64,000 nucleotides of DNA from Lentisphaerota bacterium (lineage in GTDB: Bacteria; Verrucomicrobiota; Lentisphaeria; Oligosphaerales; JABHEG01): positions 1-64,000 of the forward strand of contig JABHEG010000107.1 in NCBI GenBank assembly GCA_018676675.1. Reading direction: 5' to 3'. Under the pieces are notes generated by a model. That model saw only the letters and a list, made by a program, of their open reading frames with translations, did not search any database and was not told where the DNA came from. Of this stretch, positions 62,101 through 64,000 are shown piece after piece. How positions within the stretch are numbered: the first letter of the stretch is position 1; each line of letters opens with the position of its first letter. The translations under genes were made by a program, and so were the position numbers.

Positions 62101-62224
62101 TCGATTCCCAGGGCTTCGCGATCACATATTCCCCCATGTGGGCCCCGCGTTCCCACTCCATCTCGCCTGCTGCAGAACAGCTGACCGCCATGGCTGACAT
62201 GACTATCAGGAACGCTCTATTCAT
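59195..62224 (-). CDS. Secreted DUF4838 protein with CBM9-like domain
   Basis: A 1009-residue protein. The ATG at 62224 follows GGAGAA and gives a signal peptide (M-N-R-A-F-L-I-V-M-S-A-M-A-V-S-C-S-A-A-G). Residues about 60-180 form the alpha/beta domain seen before GH67-like barrels; about 200-520 is the DUF4838 barrel region with W-W-P-N-D-G-F-R-G-C354-H-C356-E-G-C359. Residues about 645-840 resemble a carbohydrate-binding CBM9-like domain (T-V-D-G-A-L-A-D-W, then L-Y-L-A-V-R-A and W-F-V-N-V-Y-R-N-R), followed by another beta-sandwich. It presumably acts outside the cytoplasm on polysaccharide. It lies 46 bp downstream of the GH29 gene and is probably co-transcribed. Confidence 0.82.
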   Translation of the reverse strand: MNRAFLIVMSAMAVSCSAAGEMEWERGAHMGEYVIAKPWESKGIGPVTMTDLGGTLFSVCEANGEALPIVVPARGKPSAKYCRAVANFLKQYLDAATGTAFQIVEDTTAPIGGIFVGPCTQPEGEELLAQARALQPERFLVRAAEGSIALIGRDISDKPGKPADALRMTSRRQSRGTFFAAIDFLERFVGVRFYMPGDLGVHIPFLNGCALVVPQVTYTDGPAFEQRLSSYGNYLTMDHELLGYTRKQGVAWMIALRTADYYALKSGHTDGYWHTFYAEEHPEWFALREDGSRMIGKRGKLAAQRCYTDEAAFQEHLDAIDHYYKTGEGRKKFANSPPNDKYIYWWPNDGFRGCHCEGCLALTNPDGSYGSMLSPLIWGYTAKLARAIQERWPGKTLVSSFYSRWADGPGDIKLPNNVTFMIVETREAYLKEQVYWDRVTHDLGEKMALAGAPVPLWSHYPHRPRISNRMNAPYLVPHALKKYAQWLRGRSSGAYLNGHQTSSFALDGVVTYLYHKLMWNPDIDVDAMLAEYCRVMFGPAAPEVATYYHTIIERWEGRTWDDLTDEELRNPHGELKWSRYYRDAYPREVRMSLKALLAKAEQQTTDNTVYKARTRWLAQGIQPFLIQGELLDGGNMTTGDCPRSTPTVDGALADWEGQAPILLRNNTNGDAVSVKTELRMAHDAENLYLAVRAFETGAVNAAPPGSPRDFPLWRHDSIEVFLCANQPGIEAAGLNTTDQYHQLILDANGNIYDSYKALDAERVDPKVTVDCRHVARQTDDGYTIELAIPYTSLNAIPPTPGTHWFVNVYRNRKRDARPGEALHAWSPTLASAHNTSRFARMDFPAKTVWEADFEQFTEHWQVAIPRDDIQVTPTVTDGRLALHVTSDGLKSEENQGKGTEINIFMIPKHRPRVGSLDAPVSLKWRFRFKGPGLLRIRAHAGDKGNKNRVSHWIYRPANYEDAGWVVGIGDKPDDGGGELANLAYCFFALKVLPNADFTFEVDELKVMER

Positions 62225-62270
62225 CAGTGTTTCTCCAATGTAGGGGATGGTGTCCAGCGACCCTTCGAGC

Positions 62271-63968
62271 TCAGATCGGTTCGATGACCACCGAACGCAA
62301 AGCGCCACCAAGTGTATAGCCGAGTGCGAGAGCCCTTGGCTGCAGGACGAGGCTGTGGACTCCGGCGGGCAATGCCACCGTCCCGAAAGCCGTCATTCGG
62401 AACGCCTCGCCTTCAGTGGTTGCTTCCACGGCGTTCTCAAGGGTCTGTTCGCAGATGTCCAGGGCCAGCACAGATCCCCCGAGCGGCTCAGATATCCTGG
62501 TCACAACCGACAGTCTGAAGGTCGCCGGTTTCGAGGTCTGGACCTGCCATGTCAAAGACTGCTCTTCAGAGAAGAAATTGGCGATGACCGGAATGTCAGC
62601 GCCATCTTCCCCTTTCATGTTCGTCACCTTCAGCTCTCCCGCCTTCACCCCGTACCCATCGCGCGTTGCCGTCAGGACGCCGAGCTCGGTCGCCCGTTCC
62701 TGCCGGATGTCCTGGGTAGGGAGGGGAGCTTCAACGTGCATCCGCTGCACGATTGGCGGCTTGCCGGCGAAATCGAGTGCCACTGTCTGCACGCCCCCAC
62801 TCAGCGGGGCCGGAGGCAGGGGGCCGATGACGAGTCCGGTGTCAGTCCATTCCGTTTGGAGGTCGGTCTCGTGCCCCAGGAGTCGGGCCCGTTCCGGGGG
62901 GGCGGTGACCGATGAGATCGGCAGCCAGTCGGTGTCCGGCCATTCGAGAAGATGGAGGTAGAGCGTGTTGTCTGTCCGGGTGGCCCGGATGTTGGCGGCG
63001 CCTTTGGGGAGCGGGCACCCCTCAGTACCGCGGATTGCTTTGCCATGAGTCTTCAGCCAAGTCCCGATCATCCGCATCCGCTCCGCCTCGGGCTGGCTGA
63101 TTGTGCCATCCGGTTTGGGGCCCACATTGAGGAGGAAGTTCGCCCCCAACGAGGCCGTCTTGACCAAGCTCTGAATCAACGCCGGGGCAGACCAATAGGG
63201 GCCGCCGGCTTTGTAGCCCCAGCTCTTCGTGTTGATGGCTTGACAGCATTCGCAGGGAGCCCCTACGGGCAGCTCCGGGATCGAGCGCTCCGGCGTGAAG
63301 AAGTCTCCGTAACGGGCTCGGTCATTGACCACAGCGTGCGGCTGGTACTGCTTGATCATGTCGTAGAGGTGCTTGCCTCGCCAGTCGGCCTCGCTGCGAT
63401 GGCTGCCATCCCACCAGATCCCGTCAATCCTGCCATAGTTCGTGCAGAGCTCACGCACCTGGCCTTCCAGAAACGCCTGGTACTTCGGCCAGTTCGGGCG
63501 ATCTTCGGGGCGTGCACACGGCCATTCTTTGAAGGCTCCCGGGCGGTTGACAAAGTTGACGTGGCGCCAGTCCGGCTGGGAGTAGTAGAACGCGATGCGC
63601 ATATCCTGGCGGCGGCAGGCATCCACCAGTTCGCCGATCAGGTCTCGCTTGAACGGCGTGTTGGTGATGTTGAAATCGGTCAGTGCACTGTCGAAGAGGC
63701 AGAACCCATCGTGGTGCTTCGCGGTGATGGTGATGTAACGCGCACCGGCGTCTTCGGCCAATCCGACCCACTCGTCGGCGTCAAAGCGGGAGGGATTGAA
63801 CTGATGCAGGAGCTCCCCGTACTCCTCCCGGGAGATTTCCTCCCGATACATCACCCATTCCCCCCGTTGGAGCAGGGCGTAGAGTCCAAAGTGTACGAAC
63901 ATACCGAAGCGTGCTTCGGTCCACCACCGTATGTTCTCGAGGTTGGTCGGGTCGGCGTTGATCTTCAT
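62271..63968 (-). CDS. Alpha-L-fucosidase (GH29)
   Basis: A 565-residue GH29 protein. R-W-W-T-E-A-R-F-G-M-F-V-H-F-G (14-28), T-A-K-H-H-D-G-F (82-89) and the nucleophile D187 in I-D-G-I-W-W-D-G are present; G-A-N-F-L-L-N-V-G-P-K-P-D-G-T follows. The second half holds a beta-sandwich. It is only distantly similar to the GH29 at 48019-49761, so they probably differ in linkage or substrate. No signal peptide. The start ATG lies 32 bp from the window edge. It precedes the secreted DUF4838 gene on the same strand. Confidence 0.9.
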   Translation of the reverse strand: MKINADPTNLENIRWWTEARFGMFVHFGLYALLQRGEWVMYREEISREEYGELLHQFNPSRFDADEWVGLAEDAGARYITITAKHHDGFCLFDSALTDFNITNTPFKRDLIGELVDACRRQDMRIAFYYSQPDWRHVNFVNRPGAFKEWPCARPEDRPNWPKYQAFLEGQVRELCTNYGRIDGIWWDGSHRSEADWRGKHLYDMIKQYQPHAVVNDRARYGDFFTPERSIPELPVGAPCECCQAINTKSWGYKAGGPYWSAPALIQSLVKTASLGANFLLNVGPKPDGTISQPEAERMRMIGTWLKTHGKAIRGTEGCPLPKGAANIRATRTDNTLYLHLLEWPDTDWLPISSVTAPPERARLLGHETDLQTEWTDTGLVIGPLPPAPLSGGVQTVALDFAGKPPIVQRMHVEAPLPTQDIRQERATELGVLTATRDGYGVKAGELKVTNMKGEDGADIPVIANFFSEEQSLTWQVQTSKPATFRLSVVTRISEPLGGSVLALDICEQTLENAVEATTEGEAFRMTAFGTVALPAGVHSLVLQPRALALGYTLGGALRSVVIEPI

Positions 63969-64000
63969 AGGGCTGGTTCCGGCGTGTGCCTCTTCTTACC

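Noticed and set aside
1..64000. tRNA or rRNA genes in the gaps
   Set aside because: No T-loop-like GGTTCGAATCC pattern with an adjacent cloverleaf was found in any intergenic stretch, and no rRNA-like sequence is present.

Overview
The window is a high-GC bacterial chromosome segment (about 60% by eye) with densely packed genes on both strands and short gaps. No tRNA, rRNA, CRISPR array, phage module or transposase gene could be supported. The gene content points to a PVC-type lineage (Kiritimatiellota, Lentisphaerota or a planctomycete-like relative) that degrades sulfated, uronate- or fucose-containing polysaccharides: two sulfatases, three heparinase II/III-like toroid proteins plus a fourth large related one, two GH29 alpha-L-fucosidases, two DUF4838 proteins, Gfo/Idh/MocA oxidoreductases and a UroD-like protein. 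The phylum is inferred; there is no rRNA to settle it. There is no SusC/SusD pair or sugar transporter, which fits PVC carbohydrate loci rather than Bacteroidota PULs.

Layout. 1-3.7 kb: a frameshifted GspG-like pseudopilin remnant, a FlgO-domain lipoprotein, a TauE/SafE exporter and an oxidoreductase. 3.8-10.4 kb: a + strand degradation block (heparinase-like, sulfatase, unrecognised 627-residue protein). 10.4-13.9 kb: a - strand housekeeping block, yjbQ-acpS-cinA-recA. 14.3-24.3 kb: DegT aminotransferase and divergent AraC regulator, two divergent heparinase-like genes, a DUF4143 ATPase and an amidohydrolase. 24.4-31.7 kb, all - strand: sulfatase plus sugar-isomerase pair, a GyrI-like/GrpB fusion, RNase HI translationally abutted to a UroD-like gene, and a second oxidoreductase. 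32.3-37.5 kb: a hybrid histidine kinase, a DUF374 acyltransferase and a complete envelope-stress module (pspF divergent from pspA-pspB-like-pspC, with a recognisable sigma-54 promoter). 37.6-43.4 kb: a + strand series of serine hydrolase, DUF4838, DegT and ceramidase-like genes. 43.6-64 kb: a giant heparinase-like protein between 32-bp direct repeats, GH29 genes, a cupin/HEAT pair, large secreted TIM-barrel and GATase-like proteins, a DUF1573 protein, a YefM/YoeB toxin-antitoxin pair and a secreted DUF4838 protein.

The most unusual structure is non-coding. A family of about 130-143-bp intergenic elements (1290-1426, 24304-24445, 41909-42051, 57421-57551, truncated copy near 59095-59182) shares a palindromic core, while the outer arms differ between copies and still pair within each copy. 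The elements sit at gene 3' ends, three of the four complete ones in convergent gaps. Other inverted-repeat elements (28850-28910, 47739-47865, 56438-56514) and GC-rich repeats (43.4 kb, 53.3 kb) suggest a large population of REP/MITE-like sequences. Functional statements rest on motifs and family knowledge recalled without database searches.
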